From: Cyanoderma ruficeps
Lineage: Eukaryota > Chordata > Aves > Passeriformes > Timaliidae
Assembly: GCA_008694505.1 (NCBI GenBank)
Contig: VZDJ01000116.1
Span: forward strand, 19,705,716-19,769,715
Length of the DNA: 64,000 bases
Reading direction: 5' to 3'
A program made the position numbers and the translations under genes. Below, piece after piece: positions 37,105 to 51,184 of the stretch (positions are counted from its first letter, which is position 1; each line of letters opens with the position of its first letter). Below the pieces are notes generated by a model. It ran no database searches. It saw only the letters and a list, made by a program, of their open reading frames with translations, and had not been told where the DNA came from.

Positions 37105-40100
37105 GTTGCAACTCAGATAAAGAATTAATTTCCAAACAAGAATGTCTTTGTTATTAAGAGTCTATCACCTAAATAGGAGTTCAAGATGAAAGAAAGAGGC
37201 ATCACCAATTCTCTTTTGCAGAAATAGAAATAAAGGGAGTGATTTAAACAAATTCATCTTAGACAAAACCGATAGGTCAAGTCTAATTTCTCTGTTTAAG
37301 TGTCTCTATCCTTACAGCATGTCCTAAAAGTATATTCTTAGCTAGTTCAGGTGTAGCTGTCTCTATTACCAATATCTGGATGTAGCACTTTATCTATTGT
37401 GTGGTAGGTACACCTGCGCTTGAGACTCATGAGTGGGCAATAGTAAAACCTGTGCATCTCAAGGTGGGGAGTTTTGCAGACTCTTCCTGCAAAATTTCCT
37501 GGAGAGATTCAGATTTCTGGGCAGTTCCTTCTAGGCTGACTTCTGGAGAAATTATAAGGACTTTTTTTAAGATCACTTTTTAAGAATTGCCTAGAAGTAA
37601 TGGATCATGGGCTGAAAGCTTTTCTAGAGAAGACCTATGGGAAATGTCAAAGAGAGTGGAGCACTACTGCTTCTTGGCTACTGATACCTTGGGACATCAA
37701 CCTTGGCTATATCGCAGGACAGAATTTTATAATCTATGCATAGAATCTGAATAAGACTCAATGGTGAAATACAGCAAGAGGTGTAAAACTCCCATCCCAA
37801 CTCCAGGCCTTCAATACTGAAAACTGTCAAACCTCCAAATTTTATTTAATTTTTATTTTTTAATAAAAACTGGAAATACAGAGAGAAGACTAACCATAAT
37901 GTCTGCATGCAATTTTAGGCAGTGACATTTATTTGTCTGTTTCTCCAGACTTTTTTGACTTTTTTTTCCTATCAGTATTATTTCAGAAATACAACAGAAA
38001 CATCACTTCCAAAGAGAAGCGTAATTAATGTACACAGATTGTCTGCTCCAAGTATAACTTCACTCTACTTTCATATGTAGATTGAAAATACTTAGAGATG
38101 GATGATCAGATTAGACATACATAGACATACATTAGCCTAATAATTAGTAATAATGACTTCAGTGTAGCAGTGAACACTTTAGCCACCCACTGTGAGACAA
38201 TTTTGTAGATTAAGTCCCGAACTTGCTTTAGAAAAGGAGTTTTCTTGTCCCCTCTCCCCTCTTCCACTATTGCCCTCCAGCTTAGAACCAATGGGCACGA
38301 AATGATGTTCCTGTCTGAAATGAAACCAGAGCAGCTTCATCCTTGAAGCTACTCAGAAGTAAACATTTAAGATTTAGACTACATTTACCTTGAGAACTAG
38401 AAGTATGTTAACACAATTTAAAGACTTGAAATAGAAACGAAAATTAAATGCGCTGCTTAAAGGATTAGACAATCATCTTCCTGTACAAACAGCATAAACA
38501 AGGAAATCATATTAGCTTTTAATGTAATTAGTTGAACCCAACAGTCCATGGATAAAACCTTTCTATGCACTTCTCAAAAAAAAACAAAACACCAAAAAAC
38601 CCACAAGAAACATCCCCCCCCCACCAACCTGGACAATTTCATGAATTTCTAATGAGGAAAAATTCATTGAACTGATTAAATGAAATTCTTCCTGTTACCT
38701 AATCCTCATAACTGCTGCCCAGAAGAGATGAAAGCTTTACCTACTTCCACACTGAGAAAAAGCAGAAAAGAAAGAACAAAAAATTCATAACCACACCATG
38801 ACCTCAATTTTTTTTCTCTTCTGCTAAGCTAATATCTAGAATTGAATTACTTTATTTCTCATTCACAGCAACACAACCTTGGGAACATTTCAAACTAGAT
38901 AAACACACCAGGGATCTGATCCAAAGGCCATTGAAGTCAAAGAGAATTTCCAAATATTTCAATGAGTTTGCATGAGAAACACATTTCTTGGTGTTTCCTT
39001 ACTTGTATGATAGCATCATTCATTTATTGTTATCAGTAGTTTATTTCAAGACGATGATGTAGATTATGAAATTATAAATAGGCAGATACAAAGATGTGAT
39101 CTTTAAGTAACTATAGGATTACAGCTACTCTAATTCATAAATTGTATTTCTTCTTCCATAGGAAATTCTAATATTTTTGATTCATGCTTGATTCTAATTG
39201 GGTAGAAATCACAAAGCACAGAACTTCTTTCCTGGAACAAATTTTTTGGAGCATAAATCTGTTAAAAAATGTGTAATTTTTATTTGAAGTGGGTCCAAAA
39301 TTAAATTTTCTTAGTTATAAATCTGCAATGTGTGGGGTAATCTCAGCAGCAGCAATTGTTCATGAGACAGGTAACATGGCCATAAATCAGTTGCATGAAG
39401 GAGAATGTGGGAAGCATTTATGTGTAATACAGTTTCCATTAGTTTGGGCATATTTACCCCAAATAGAAAAAATGTTTTGTTTCCATTTGGCTTTCCTGCC
39501 CAAGTGGAAAATTAAAAATAGTTGTAACTAATAACATTCCCCAAAATTAGACAAGAATTTTGCAGAATCCAGCATTCGTAATGAACCAGTTGTTCTTATA
39601 AGCTGTAGGCCTAACAAGGTCTGTTTTTCTGGGAGCTTTATGTTTGATTGTATTACACTGGATTTTCTCCTACCCCCTCTTCAACCCCACATCCTCCCCA
39701 AACCAGTGGCTTTATCTCTTTTAAGATTACTTGAATGCCCTTGCTTTCCCTACTTGATATGAAGAAGCCTACCTGTGCAAAACAGATTTGTAGGGAGGTT
39801 TAGGGCCCACACAATTTTCCCTTGAGGGTATTCCTGACCTGCACCCTGCAGGAGGGCTGAGTGTAGGAGTCCTGTGTCTCATCAAATTGAGTTGGCCAGT
39901 TGAACAAAACTTAGGTAAGAACAGCAGAAACAAGCACTGTCATATAATCTTATTACCTCCATAACCCTTATCAGGTTTGGGCAAGGGAAATAGAAACAGG
40001 TTTTGGGTGAAAAATTCCTAATCCAACAAGACAGGATTATCCACTGTTATCCACTGTCTTGCAGAAGGTGCAGATTACTCACCATGAAATACCAAAATGA

Positions 40101-43100
40101 AGGGCAGCACTGTAAATCAAAATAAGGCTGAAGCAAATATCATTGTCTGAGACAGGATTCCTTTCCTCAGCAAAACGGGCTGGAAACTGCATGAGCTCCA
40201 AATGCAGAGAGACTGATGGTCATTTTGTTTAACTAGACAGTTGTTGAGCTACCACTGCCTAATGCATTGCATTCCTAAGGTGCTTGGAATAGGAGTCAGA
40301 CAAGGATCTCTCTTGTTTTATAGGGTTGCAGTTGTTTATTGTGTACAGGTGCAAACATCATATTTCAGCGAGCCAACAGGAGCCCAGTGGTGTGTGAACA
40401 TTTATGCGAGGGAAGAAAAAAAGTGGTGGAAGTGCATTTTGCTTTTACAGATCAGTCTTGTGTATTTGACTGGGGACAGTCAACGTGACATGAACAAACC
40501 TTCCAGTGTCTTATTTGCCTTCATGACCTATAGTGCACTCGAGTAAGTCTAAGGCGTCTCCTGCATCACTGCAAAAACAGAAAAACAGAAAAAAACAAAG
40601 AGTAAGTTACTCTTAAGTGGTGAAGTAGTACCAGGGGCTGCTGTTAGGTCTTAGGGTGAAAGGGGACATAGATGGTGGTGATTTAATGCCAACCACCCCA
40701 ATCTGTCCACCTGAGCTTCCTGCCCCTCCCAGACTGGGAGAATGCCCACAGTGGCAGTAGAGGAAGGTGGGTTTGCCTCAGCAGGCAGGGGGATGTGTAA
40801 GTAGGGGAATCAGGGACCAGAATCCATCCAGGAACAACCAGCCACCCACGGTGCCTGTCTCCCTGTCTGACAGGGAGTGGGGCCATTGCACAGGCAGGGC
40901 TGTGACCAGGGGACTGCTTGGCATGGCAACAGCTACACAGCAATCCCTTTGGTCTGGAGAGTGATGTCACTGCCCTGCCCCAGCACTCCTACTTGGGATC
41001 TGTAAAACTCACAGACATGAGCCCAAAACCAGGACTGAAAACACAGGAGAGAACCTGCCATTCCCAGGTGTGCTGTCCGGCAGGCATTTGGCCTGAGCCC
41101 GTCAGATAACAGCCAGCAGCTTGCCCAGTTGGTATGCAGAGCTCAGATCCTCACCCAAGAGTGACAATGTGTTACACTTCAGCCCTTCCCAACAATTTGA
41201 TTGAGCCCATAAAATGGAGCTCCAAAGAGGCTTGACACTGTTATTGTGTGGAGGTGTCTTGTATTTTTTAACCCTGTTGAATTTCCTAAACTTGATCTTA
41301 AAACTATCATGCTAACCATGTACCTTGTGCCTCATTGCAGATTGTGAGGTACTCCCCAGGCAGATTGCAGAGCAATCCACACAGAGCAGTCTGGAGCACT
41401 GGCTCTTGCCAAGCAGAGTGAGGTAAAGCATTCTGTGTGTCCTGGGTACAGCCCCATGGCTCGTCACAGCCTCATTTTTAGCATGGTTGGAGACAGCTGC
41501 TTTTTCTTCCAGTGAAAATCAGCCTCATCAGGCAAAGAACTATTAAACAAGTTTCCATTCCAATGAGTAATGACTAATTAAAAGCATTACAACAAGGATG
41601 TAACTCTAAATGCTGAACTTGACATTGAAGTAATTTTATGCTCTGTGGCAACTATTGTGTGAGAAAAGTAACTGTACATCCGAAGGAAATAAACACATAT
41701 TTTAGAAGGGCAGGAATCTTCCCCAATTGAAATAACACTGGCTTTCAATTATCATCACAAATTGTATTCCAACAGGGAGAACACAGAGGGGAAAAGAAAG
41801 AATAGATGTCAAATGGAGTCCTGTGGGATAGAGTTGTGTTAAATCACAAAAGATGCAGCAGCTGTCATTTGTGATGGACACATGTAACTATTTGCAAAGA
41901 TGTAGCTCTGAGAAAAAAACCAGAAAGTATCCTGCATAAATACTCTTCTGTGTGTGGTTGACAAAATGTTCATCTGAGCAATTACAACAAATTTTCCATG
42001 TTTAGTTCTTTAGGGTCCTTTCCTACCTTTCTGCAAAAACATATAATGAGTTAAATCAGATTTTAACAACAATGAAATTCTGTCACTGCACACCACTAAA
42101 GAAAGATGTTTGGTCTGATAGGTAACAGAATCTCCTGTGTGACCCCCCTTCATGAAGCAAAGTAACAAATTCCATCTGGCATTTTCTCCTCTCTCCCACC
42201 CAACTGAAGCATAGTGCTGCCAACTTAATAAATATATTTCATTGAAGAAACACTCAATTTATTTTAAAATGTTCAAGTGATGGAGTATCTGCTTTGTTCC
42301 ATGGTAAATTTTGCAAATGATTAGTTATCATGTCTGTTAAAAAAATCTAGGTCTGTTATGAGAGTGAATTAGTCTCATTTTCACTGCCAGTTTCCAATTT
42401 TTGTTCTGCCTTTTCCAGGTGATCTGAGAACTCTCTCAGGCATGAGAAATATTGTCTCTGTATGTGGCCCAGTTTCTTGGGTACATAATGTGTAACCCAG
42501 CACTCAAATGCTCCAAAACCAGACAAACATTTAAGGAGGTTTAAGGGGAGTCTAGCAGTTCAGATCAGTCTGAAAGAGCAGACCCTTTTGGAACTAAACT
42601 TGGGATTTTATTAAGAGAAAAAATATTTTTACTATGTTATTCTTGAACAACTGGTTTTTTCCCAGCTGAACTTGTTCTTGTGCCTGTATCTCTGCTATGG
42701 GATTTCTCTACTGTTCCAGCTGAGAATATCAATTGTACCAGCTAAGAACATCAATTCTTTTCTCAATTCTTTTAAAACCCTTGAAAGCAAATTTTCAAAG
42801 TGAGGAGACTGAAGCAACTGTGAAGCATTGGGGTTTAGCTCTTCTCTTAGTGGGTCTCCTACAGATATAATCTATAACCTTGGACTGATCATATCTGTAC
42901 AATATCCTTTGTCTCCTCTGGTGTGTGAAGACCATAATTTTTCACTACATCCTGAAGTTGAAATAAAAACATTTCTGTAATTAATCCAGGGCTATATATT
43001 AATGAGGCTCATAAGAGAATCTAATCAGAGAGACATGAATATTTCAGATTCAAATGAACAAGTAGCTACTATTTTATACACAACATTATGTACAAGCTGT

Positions 43101-44100
43101 TTAAACTGCAGTCTGTTCATAGATAATTCTGATGAAGTTGGTGTAACTATTGGCTACACATGCAGTTTTACTGACAAGTCTTGGAAAGGATCCTTTTCTC
43201 TTTGCAATGGATTATCTGTGGAAAGCAACTGGAGATCTACTAATTAAAGTAGCCCAGATGCAGCCAGACAGGATGTCTGAGGGCGTCCTTCAGACCAACA
43301 TCATGACTGAACTAGCCTGAACTAGGCCATGAATTTGGATTTCCCCTGTTCTGACCTAAAATTCTCTCCCAAATCTAAGAAACCTGCATGTCCAAACTGA
43401 AATTAATGACCTTGCACAAAATTTTAACTTCTGTGACTTTGCACACTCCAGCAGCTAGAAAAATATTTCTAATGGAATTTTCCAACTAGCTGTATAGACA
43501 CTCAACTCAGCTTTTGTTCAGAGCTGCTGTCTATCTAACGGGACTTAAAAATCATACAAACCCAGGTTTTTACTCCTTTAGAGATAACTAAAGGGGGAAG
43601 GAGGAAAATCTACTTCTGAATGTTTTTCTAGCATTATTCACATTTTGTCAAGCTCATACTGTATTGTAAGAGGATTCTCATGTTATCAGAATCAAATAAT
43701 TCACATCCTTGTTCAGCACAGTTAGTGAAGAGTACTGTCTATAAATCCCTTTGGATTACCACATGGCTTTGAGCTTGCAATAAATCTTTTCTCCTATCCC
43801 ATCACCTCCTAATCTGCTAAAAGTCTTCCAAAAGATCAGAACCATTAAGATGTCATTTTATAATGGAGGAATTATAGCCTAATTTAACAAACCTTGTCCT
43901 GAGGTCTATAAACTAGGACTCAAAAGTGAGAAAGAAATCCGGTGCTGAATTCAATCACTGCTTGGGATTCATTGCCATGAGAGCCCATTCACTGGCTGAG
44001 TATCTGCCAGCCTTGCAAACTGGCTGATTTTCCCTACTCGGGTTTGAGTTGTTCTGTTCCAATAACTGCTGTCCTTATCTCATCACCTTTTTTTTTGTTC
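37105..44100. other. Non-coding unique sequence, no gene recognised
   Basis: Unique AT-rich sequence. Low-complexity spots include an A/C-rich stretch at about 38577-38624 ending in a C10 run. A GC-richer segment at 40690-41110 has overlapping chance frames on both strands and no recognisable protein. Short tandem duplications lie at 40037-40056 (TTATCCACTG twice) and 42716-42759 (a 22-bp unit starting CCAGCTGAGAATATCAATT, twice with changes). No gene, RNA or further transposon could be supported. Confidence 0.5.
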
Positions 44101-44124
44101 CACCCAAAATGTCACCCAAAATGT
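44101..44124 (+). repeat. 12-bp tandem duplication
   Basis: CACCCAAAATGT is present twice in perfect tandem, just before the AT-rich trinucleotide region. Confidence 0.85.
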
Positions 44125-44153
44125 GGAATATCCTCCCAAATTTACTATTATAT

Positions 44154-44234
44154 TAAAATAATAATTATGACAATGATGATGATGATAATGATTATGATAG
44201 TAATATTAACAACAAGATTAACGATAACAATAAT
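44154..44234 (+). repeat. Degenerate (AAT/GAT)n trinucleotide-like tract
   Basis: AATAATAATTATGACAATGAT leads into GATGATGATAATGATTATGATAG and then TAACAACAAGATTAACGATAAC. The trinucleotide register persists for about 80 bp with many substitutions, giving a Met/Ile-rich low-complexity frame at 44044-44253 that is not a gene. Confidence 0.75.
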
Positions 44235-45099
44235 TATTCCCTGTGAAGATTAAATTTGTACTTTTCTACATTTTTCAATGTCCAAAACTTTTACAAAGGT
44301 TTTGAGTTGTACAGACGACAGCAAAAACATCAGCAAGCAGCCTCCCAGCTTGGAAATTCATAAATCTGACCTTTCTTGCCGTGCTCTGTCACTTGAGGAG
44401 AAGGAGGTACATCAGTTCGCCTAAATCTGTGTGTGTGGCACACGGTGCACACACAGATGAATTTTGTGTGTGCAGCTCTCAGATAATGAACTGGTCTCAT
44501 ATATTTTTCTATTCCCCATGATTTTTGTGCAGTCTTTGCCTTGGTTCACCTCTCATTGCCATTAGTTTGTTGGCTGGATGGGAGTGTAGTTGGGATGCAG
44601 GTATGAGTGGCTGGTGAGGGGGCTAGCAAGCCCCTGGAGAGCTTAGGAAAACAGATGGCTGCAATATTCCTTTCTTATGCACTGCTTTCATGTGCTCTGG
44701 CATGTACAGTCTGACAGGTTTCCATGGAGATTATGGAAATTGGACGAGCAATAGCTGCTTATCAAGTCTGATTTCTTGCCATTTACAGGTGCCTTTGCCT
44801 GAGGTGGCAAAACAGTAAAGATTGGCCTTTTCCTCTCTCTCACTCTGTCCTCCTGCTTGGCATCACCCTCACCCTTCGAGCACCTGAAAGAAATATGTGC
44901 ATGTGTGAGAGGGCTTTCTGCTTGAGGAAAATTAAACAGATGCTTTTGGTGGCTTCATGCAGGGTTGGGTCATGGCTGTGATACTGCCCAACAACGGGCA
45001 GGGTGACTCCACCCAGCTCTAGGCATCAGTAGCATGGAGGAGGGAAGTGTCAAATGATGGTAGGTTTTTCTTCAAAGCATGAAAATTGATTGTTCATGC

Positions 45100-45330
45100 T
45101 CAAAGCCTGCATGGCTGTAAACTGCAGTTAGGGTTGTAGATTATTAATCCCCTCCCGGCTTTGAGCTGCTGTGTTTGATTAGCTGACCTCCTGTGAGACA
45201 ACAGCGAATTATTACATGATCCAGTGACACCTGGCACAGCAAGGCTCTCCTGTTGATCTCTTCTAAATTTCCTGGCCATTAATTCCACTGAATAACCGCT
45301 TTATTATGGTATGATCTCTCCTTAAATTTA
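45100..45330. promoter_or_regulatory. Candidate enhancer-like block
   Basis: Complex sequence with TTATTAATCC (bicoid-class core TAATCC at 45145-45150), TTTGATTAGCTGA, GCGAATTATTACATGAT and CCATTAATTCC in about 170 bases. Repeated homeodomain-like cores with interspersed GC-rich words resemble vertebrate developmental enhancers. Conservation has not been seen; the call rests on texture and motifs. Confidence 0.2.
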
Positions 45331-48300
45331 TAATAAAAAGTTCCAAGAGCATAGGCAGAAAATGAAATCACAGCTTCAGCCTGAAATTGGAGGTGTCTAC
45401 ATTCCTGCAATCTCCTCTTTGTTCAGGTTTCTCTGGCCTGTTTATGGCCTCAATAATGCCTTACAAGAGTTGACACCCACTTTAAGGAGGAAACTAAGGA
45501 ACACTACCTAAAGAAATAGCTCAGATCCTGAGGATCCTGAAGTAATTCCTCTCTGTCCTGCTGGAGTTTCTTTTGTGGTCTTGTGAAATGCCAAAACCTT
45601 TCATAAGACCATGGGGTAAATGCTTTCAGCCCCATGTGTTCCTTTCAGGGATGCTTTCTCTCCACCTCAGCAATGCTCAATCCAGGGAAACTAAAACCAA
45701 ATGTTTTTGCAGAGTGCAGCAGCCACTGACTAAGCCCCCATGACCTGTCTGCCTGCTTTCCTCTGCCTCACCTAAAGTCCAAAGAGAGCAGAAAAGATAA
45801 GAGAAATTTTTGCCAGCAAAAAGAGAAAGCAGAAGGATTGAGCCTTCTAAAACTATCAGTTCTCCATGTGCAAAGTAACAGTTTATAAATAGGACTGCCA
45901 CCATTTTTCTCAGTGTGCAGTGACAATTCAAGGGAGGCTACATTTACATCAAAGCTTACTGACAACTTTTAAATAAATGCATCTGAAAAATAAAGACAAG
46001 AGCTTGTAATACTCTTCTTAGCAGTGTGAAGAGCGGAGTCTGATCCTGTTTTCACAGCAGGAATTTGTTCAGGGTTCTGTTTAATTATTGTCAGGAGCTG
46101 CAGGGTTGTTCTCCCAGAGAATTAGCAAAAGAAATGTCACAGCTGAGGAGTCACATTGAGAGTTCGATTAGGCTCCTTTTACCACTCTAGTCTTGAAAAA
46201 GAACATTTGCCATAATGAACAAAGAATGTCTGAGAACGTCTAGAGGTAAGAAAATCAGATTTCCTTTTCCTAGTGAAGCATTAGTAGATCTATAAGCTTC
46301 CATTTTATTAGTATTTAAGAAGTAAAGAGTAGTAGCCCTTCAATGTCCCCTAGCTCCAGTGAGGAGTTCAGTGTTGTAATGTCACACTGCAAACCAATCA
46401 GAGGAGAAGCTGCGTTTTGTGGTAGGTATAGTTCAGGTGGTAAAATCTCCCTCTTGGAAAGAATTTGATTTGATACAGGACTGTGACCCTTATGGGGGCT
46501 TGGGGTATTCTAGATTGCCTTTTCTTGATTGGAAACTGTATTTAATGTGTTAGTACAGTTCAGCTAATCAAAATATTACCCTCTGAGAAGTCTGAAAATA
46601 CATTAATTTTGTTTAGTAGATTAATTTTTAAAAAAAAGCAAACAATTTTCTCCAGGAAATTGCTTACTTATACAACTTCTTCCATCAAAATTTATTGTGT
46701 CTCAAATTTTCCAGCAAGTTCCATTGCTCAAGCTCATGATTTAAACTTTTACCTAAGCCTTGCTCAGCAGCTGTAAGGTTGCAAATCAACTGCAGGTTCT
46801 TCTTGGGGAAGGTCACATTACTAGTTTTGCTCTGACACTTCTTATTTAGGGAACTTATTTTGAACCAATCCTGAATAAATCAGTGTAACTCCAGCTGGGA
46901 TTCTGCTAATGAATTCAAGTGTACCACATGAGCTCGATCCTGCTGTCATATATGACACTTCTTGCTTTAAATTCTTTGCAGAAATTTGTTTGCACTTGTT
47001 TCTCTTTTGCAGAAACAATAGCATCAAGTAAGAGCCTTGACCAGAATAACTCAGTGCAGTTGTCCTAAATCCTTGGTCCCCTGATAGTACTACAGATGAA
47101 AGCAATGTGTCCACAGAGCATGAAGACATTTCCTGGGATCCTCCCTCTTATCTCTTGTTGTTTGTATTTGAAGTCTGGAGTACTCTTGTCCCAGATGCCA
47201 AGGATCTAAGCAGCTGGGATAATAACATTGCAATGCTTATGCCAAGTGAAAACACATTCCTCATTGCTACAGGACTTCTGCTACAGGACTGCTTCTTGTG
47301 GACCAAGATTTGGTCATGGAGATGGACTGAATGTCCTCTCAGAGTCCTGTGAATTGACATTTTTTTGGTAGTTCTAGTCTACTTTTGGTTTCCTTTCAGC
47401 TTCATTTTTTTTTTCTTTCCTACCTTGCTTCTTTCATTTCTTGATATTATTCCATATAAATTATATTAATTATAGCCGAAATATAAAGTCCCTGTGTGGT
47501 AAATACACAAAAATAATTGTTATGAAACAAATTCCTGAACTCCCTCAAAGGTTAACAGACAGGGACAAGGGCTTCCTTGTGTCCCTTGCTCCTCCATAAG
47601 GCCCTTGTTTAAGAAGGAAAAAATTACCCTGCAGGGATATCTGCAGCTCTGACTCTCTGGGGAGTACTAGTGTTTAACTTCTAGACACAAATGTTTAGAT
47701 GAAATTAATCCCCACTGATCCTAAACTGATACTTTGCACTCTCTATGTAGTTAATGGTGGGGACAAAGGAAGGAAATAAATGTCAAATTACTTTGTTTTG
47801 AGTCCTGGAAGAGGAAGAATTGCCTTCTGCATGTGCTTCCGTCTTTTCATTGCTTGTAGAAGCCCAGGTCTCTGGTTCAGAGTAGGCATTCCCTGTTTTG
47901 ATGCTGAAGAGAAATACATAATCACACAACAACCCAGTTACAGTGCTTGTAACTGAGCCAAAAAACGTAACTTTTAAATGGTTTTAGCTACCAGACCATG
48001 ACTTACATCGTCTTACACCTTTTTTCAGCAATGCTGCCTAAGGACGGGGCCACTTTATGATTGAGGTTGAAAAGTGGCCACCGAGGGCTTTGAGAAAAGA
48101 AATAAATCCTCTGGCTAAAAATCTGAGGCTGACAACTGCATTTAAACTGCATTCATCCCTTCATGGGACTCGATGTCAGGGTTTCCAGCCAGGCAGTGCA
48201 GCAGAGTGAGAAGTGCTGATAATATCCCTGTTCCCCCGTGGTAAATGGGAACACGCTGAGCAGCTTCTCCCCAGAGCCCTGCAGGTCTCAGTGGTGTAGA

Positions 48301-48730
48301 GCTGAAAATCCGTTTTCTTCAGGGATTAATGGTTCCCTTACTTTTTGATGCTGGTGAACCCAGTTATTTCAGCTCTGTTTCTGCTACTTAACTTATTGTT
48401 CTCTGAAGTATTATTCATTCATTGCTTTCCACAGACCTATAATGCAGCCTCAGAAAACATTTCAGAGGATAGGGATTTGATTAGGGTGATGCATTTAAAA
48501 TGTCAGGGGTCTCTCCACCTCATCTAGAAGGAATGGATAGAGTTGACAGATGTGCTCTGTGATATAATGGGAACAGCATTATTCTTATAACATTTTTATA
48601 AACTACTTCTGTTTATTCTATCTCTCCCCCTCTCCCTTCATTTTTCTCTCTCCTGGAATCAACACTAGCAGTATACAGGAAAATAAATAAGGAAATAGAC
48701 TTGACCTGGGTCACCTAACTTGGTTTTTTT

Positions 48731-48745
48731 ATTATTATTATTATT
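48731..48745 (+). repeat. (ATT)n microsatellite
   Basis: Five ATT units between T-rich flanks (T8 to the left, T6 to the right). Confidence 0.85.
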
Positions 48746-51163
48746 TTTTGTTATTTACATAATTTTTTTCTCCAATTATTCCTCTGATAGAACCACAGAA
48801 ATATCTACACACATTTTCTGGAATATTTGTTGATCTGAATAGGTGAAATCCTAAATTCTTCATGAGATATTAATTGTTTTTCTTACTGTTTTTCTGAATA
48901 GCTAAAATCTGGATAGAAAGCAAAGTATTGGGTCAGAAAACTGGTACCATTCTAGAAAATGATAAAGCCTGGAATTTTTCGTGAGAGTATTTGGGATGAC
49001 TGGAATCTCAAAGCTGAAAGACAATTGTTGTGCAAGTTTTATTGCCAAGGGAAAGGGAGGTTTCTGCAGCAAGAAAAGCTCTAAAGAGTTTCAGTTTTTA
49101 TTTTCTCATTTGATTTTTCAAGGAAAATCCAGAGCCCATCTGATGGCTTTGAAACTTCCAGTATAACAATGTAATCTGTAGGAGCAAAGCTGCGCATATA
49201 TTTAGACTCCTAATTCCCTCTGATTTTTAAATACCTCGATACCACCAGGGACCTGGGCTTAATAGCCTAGCACTAATTCTCTTAGTATTTTATTAGGCTC
49301 ATTTGTCTTTCATGCACCTGCCGGTGGCTCTAGGCTTCCTGCAATTCCTTGGCAAGGTTACACCTGGGCTTGGGAACCATGCTCCTGTCTGCAGCCTTGC
49401 AGAAAGGACAGTGACAATACCAGTGACCTTGTGAAGGCTGAGATTTTCACCTTCTCTGTGTTGGCTGATATCATAATGTGGTGTTGCTAACTTTTTACAA
49501 GAGAACATGAGAGTGTAGTAAAGCATCCCCCACCCCCAAGTAAGCATGTCTCTATAAGAAAAGAGTTTCAGTTTACCTTTAATTTTAGGAAGTTTAACTA
49601 GAAAGTTCTGTGCCCTCCTCATTGTGATTGTCTCAGGGCCAAGAGAGAAGAACCTGTTGGACCTGGTCACTGGTCTTCAAATCCTGTACCTCTCCCTGTT
49701 GGCAGCAAGCCAAATTGTCCCTCCTAAAACATTAAGTATTTAGGAAGGAGCACAAAGGAACTTGGGGGCTTTTTGGAGTGTTTCTAGCAGGGTGTCAGAG
49801 GTTTCTCTGACACCTGTGTGTGGCTTTTCTTTTGTTTTCTGTAATGTTTGTTATTTTTCATTTTTTAAACCTTTTCCTTTACAAATCACCTCTGAAGAGC
49901 AGTCTCACTAAAATTACTTTAAGCCAATCTGCAGGGGCTGGACCCTCAGAGATTAATACGTTTACATGTGGTTCATAACACTCTGGCCACGTGTTAAACT
50001 GTATCATGGGAGCAGCTGGTTTGTCTTTATACCTCTTTTTCCTCCCCACACAAGGGAGCCCTGCCCAGCAACAGAACCTTTTCATGTCATCTTGTGTCTT
50101 CAGACACCTCAGAGGAAGGAAACTTCACATGGGTCCCAATAAAAGTGAAGGAGTTGAGTAAATGTTGATTCATTTCCGACTTTTCATTGCTGCTGGAGCT
50201 GCCAGCCAATATTTAATGCCCAGAATTCCCCATAACCCTGTGGCCTGCTTTTCTGAGCTATTTCTCTGGTACCCTGGGAAATAAACTTTAATTATGGCCG
50301 GTTTCAGTAAATTTAACACACCAACTCTTCACTTGGAATGCTGGCCAGGGTAAACCAACATTGTCAGAGGTGGGTACAATTCTACCCAGACATTAAATAT
50401 TTTGCAGCTACATTAAACAGTTCCACAGGTGTGTGTTAGGAAAAGCCATCACTAAGGCAATGGATTTGTTTTCCAGACTGATAACAGGGAGCTTCATCCC
50501 CTAGCAAGGGGCTTGGTAAGGATAGACACTAAAAATTAAACGTAGCAAAGGTTTCAGAAAAGGACATTTTAGACTACCAGATAAATAATAAGCTGCTGTG
50601 CAGTCCTCATTGTGGATGAAGGTTTCTCATCTGTTACCATGGACTAGCCTGGATAAAAGCCTAATGTGCTGCAGCTGCAGACTGGTTGTAGTTTGTTTGA
50701 TAATCAAACAGATATAGTCCTTCTTTCGTCTTGCTCAGGAGGAGCTCCTAATAAACATTTGCAGAACTGTGTTGTTAACCTTCCCCAGGCTCTTTCCTAA
50801 TCCTTCCTCCTTGGTTTTTAAACAACAAGAATATAAATATTTAGTTCTCAGATTTTCATAAGAAGCCTGTTTTAGTATATCACAGTGGCCCTTGATTTAC
50901 AGATAATGTTTTTTACCAGAGCTGCACTAAAACATTTGAGCACCATTTATTCCTCTCTACCTGTTCCTGTCTCTCTCTCTCCTTTTATTAGCTTGGCTAC
51001 AAGCACCTATTGTGGAAGGTTTCTAGAAAAACTAGGAAAAGGGGCACTTTTTCCTGATTTGTTTTGGTGCTCTCTGACTGAGCCCTCTCATACTCCTGGT
51101 CCCTGTGAGACTGAGCTTTCCTCCAGCTACTCTGCTATATTTGGTTTGGGGAGTTTGGGGGAC

Positions 51164-51184
51164 TTGGTTGGTTGGTTGGTTGGG
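51164..51184 (+). repeat. (TTGG)n microsatellite
   Basis: About five TTGG units following a G-rich TTTGGGGAGTTTGGGGGAC and followed by GTGT8. The G-rich strand from about 51141 to 51184 has many GG/GGGG runs. Confidence 0.88.
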
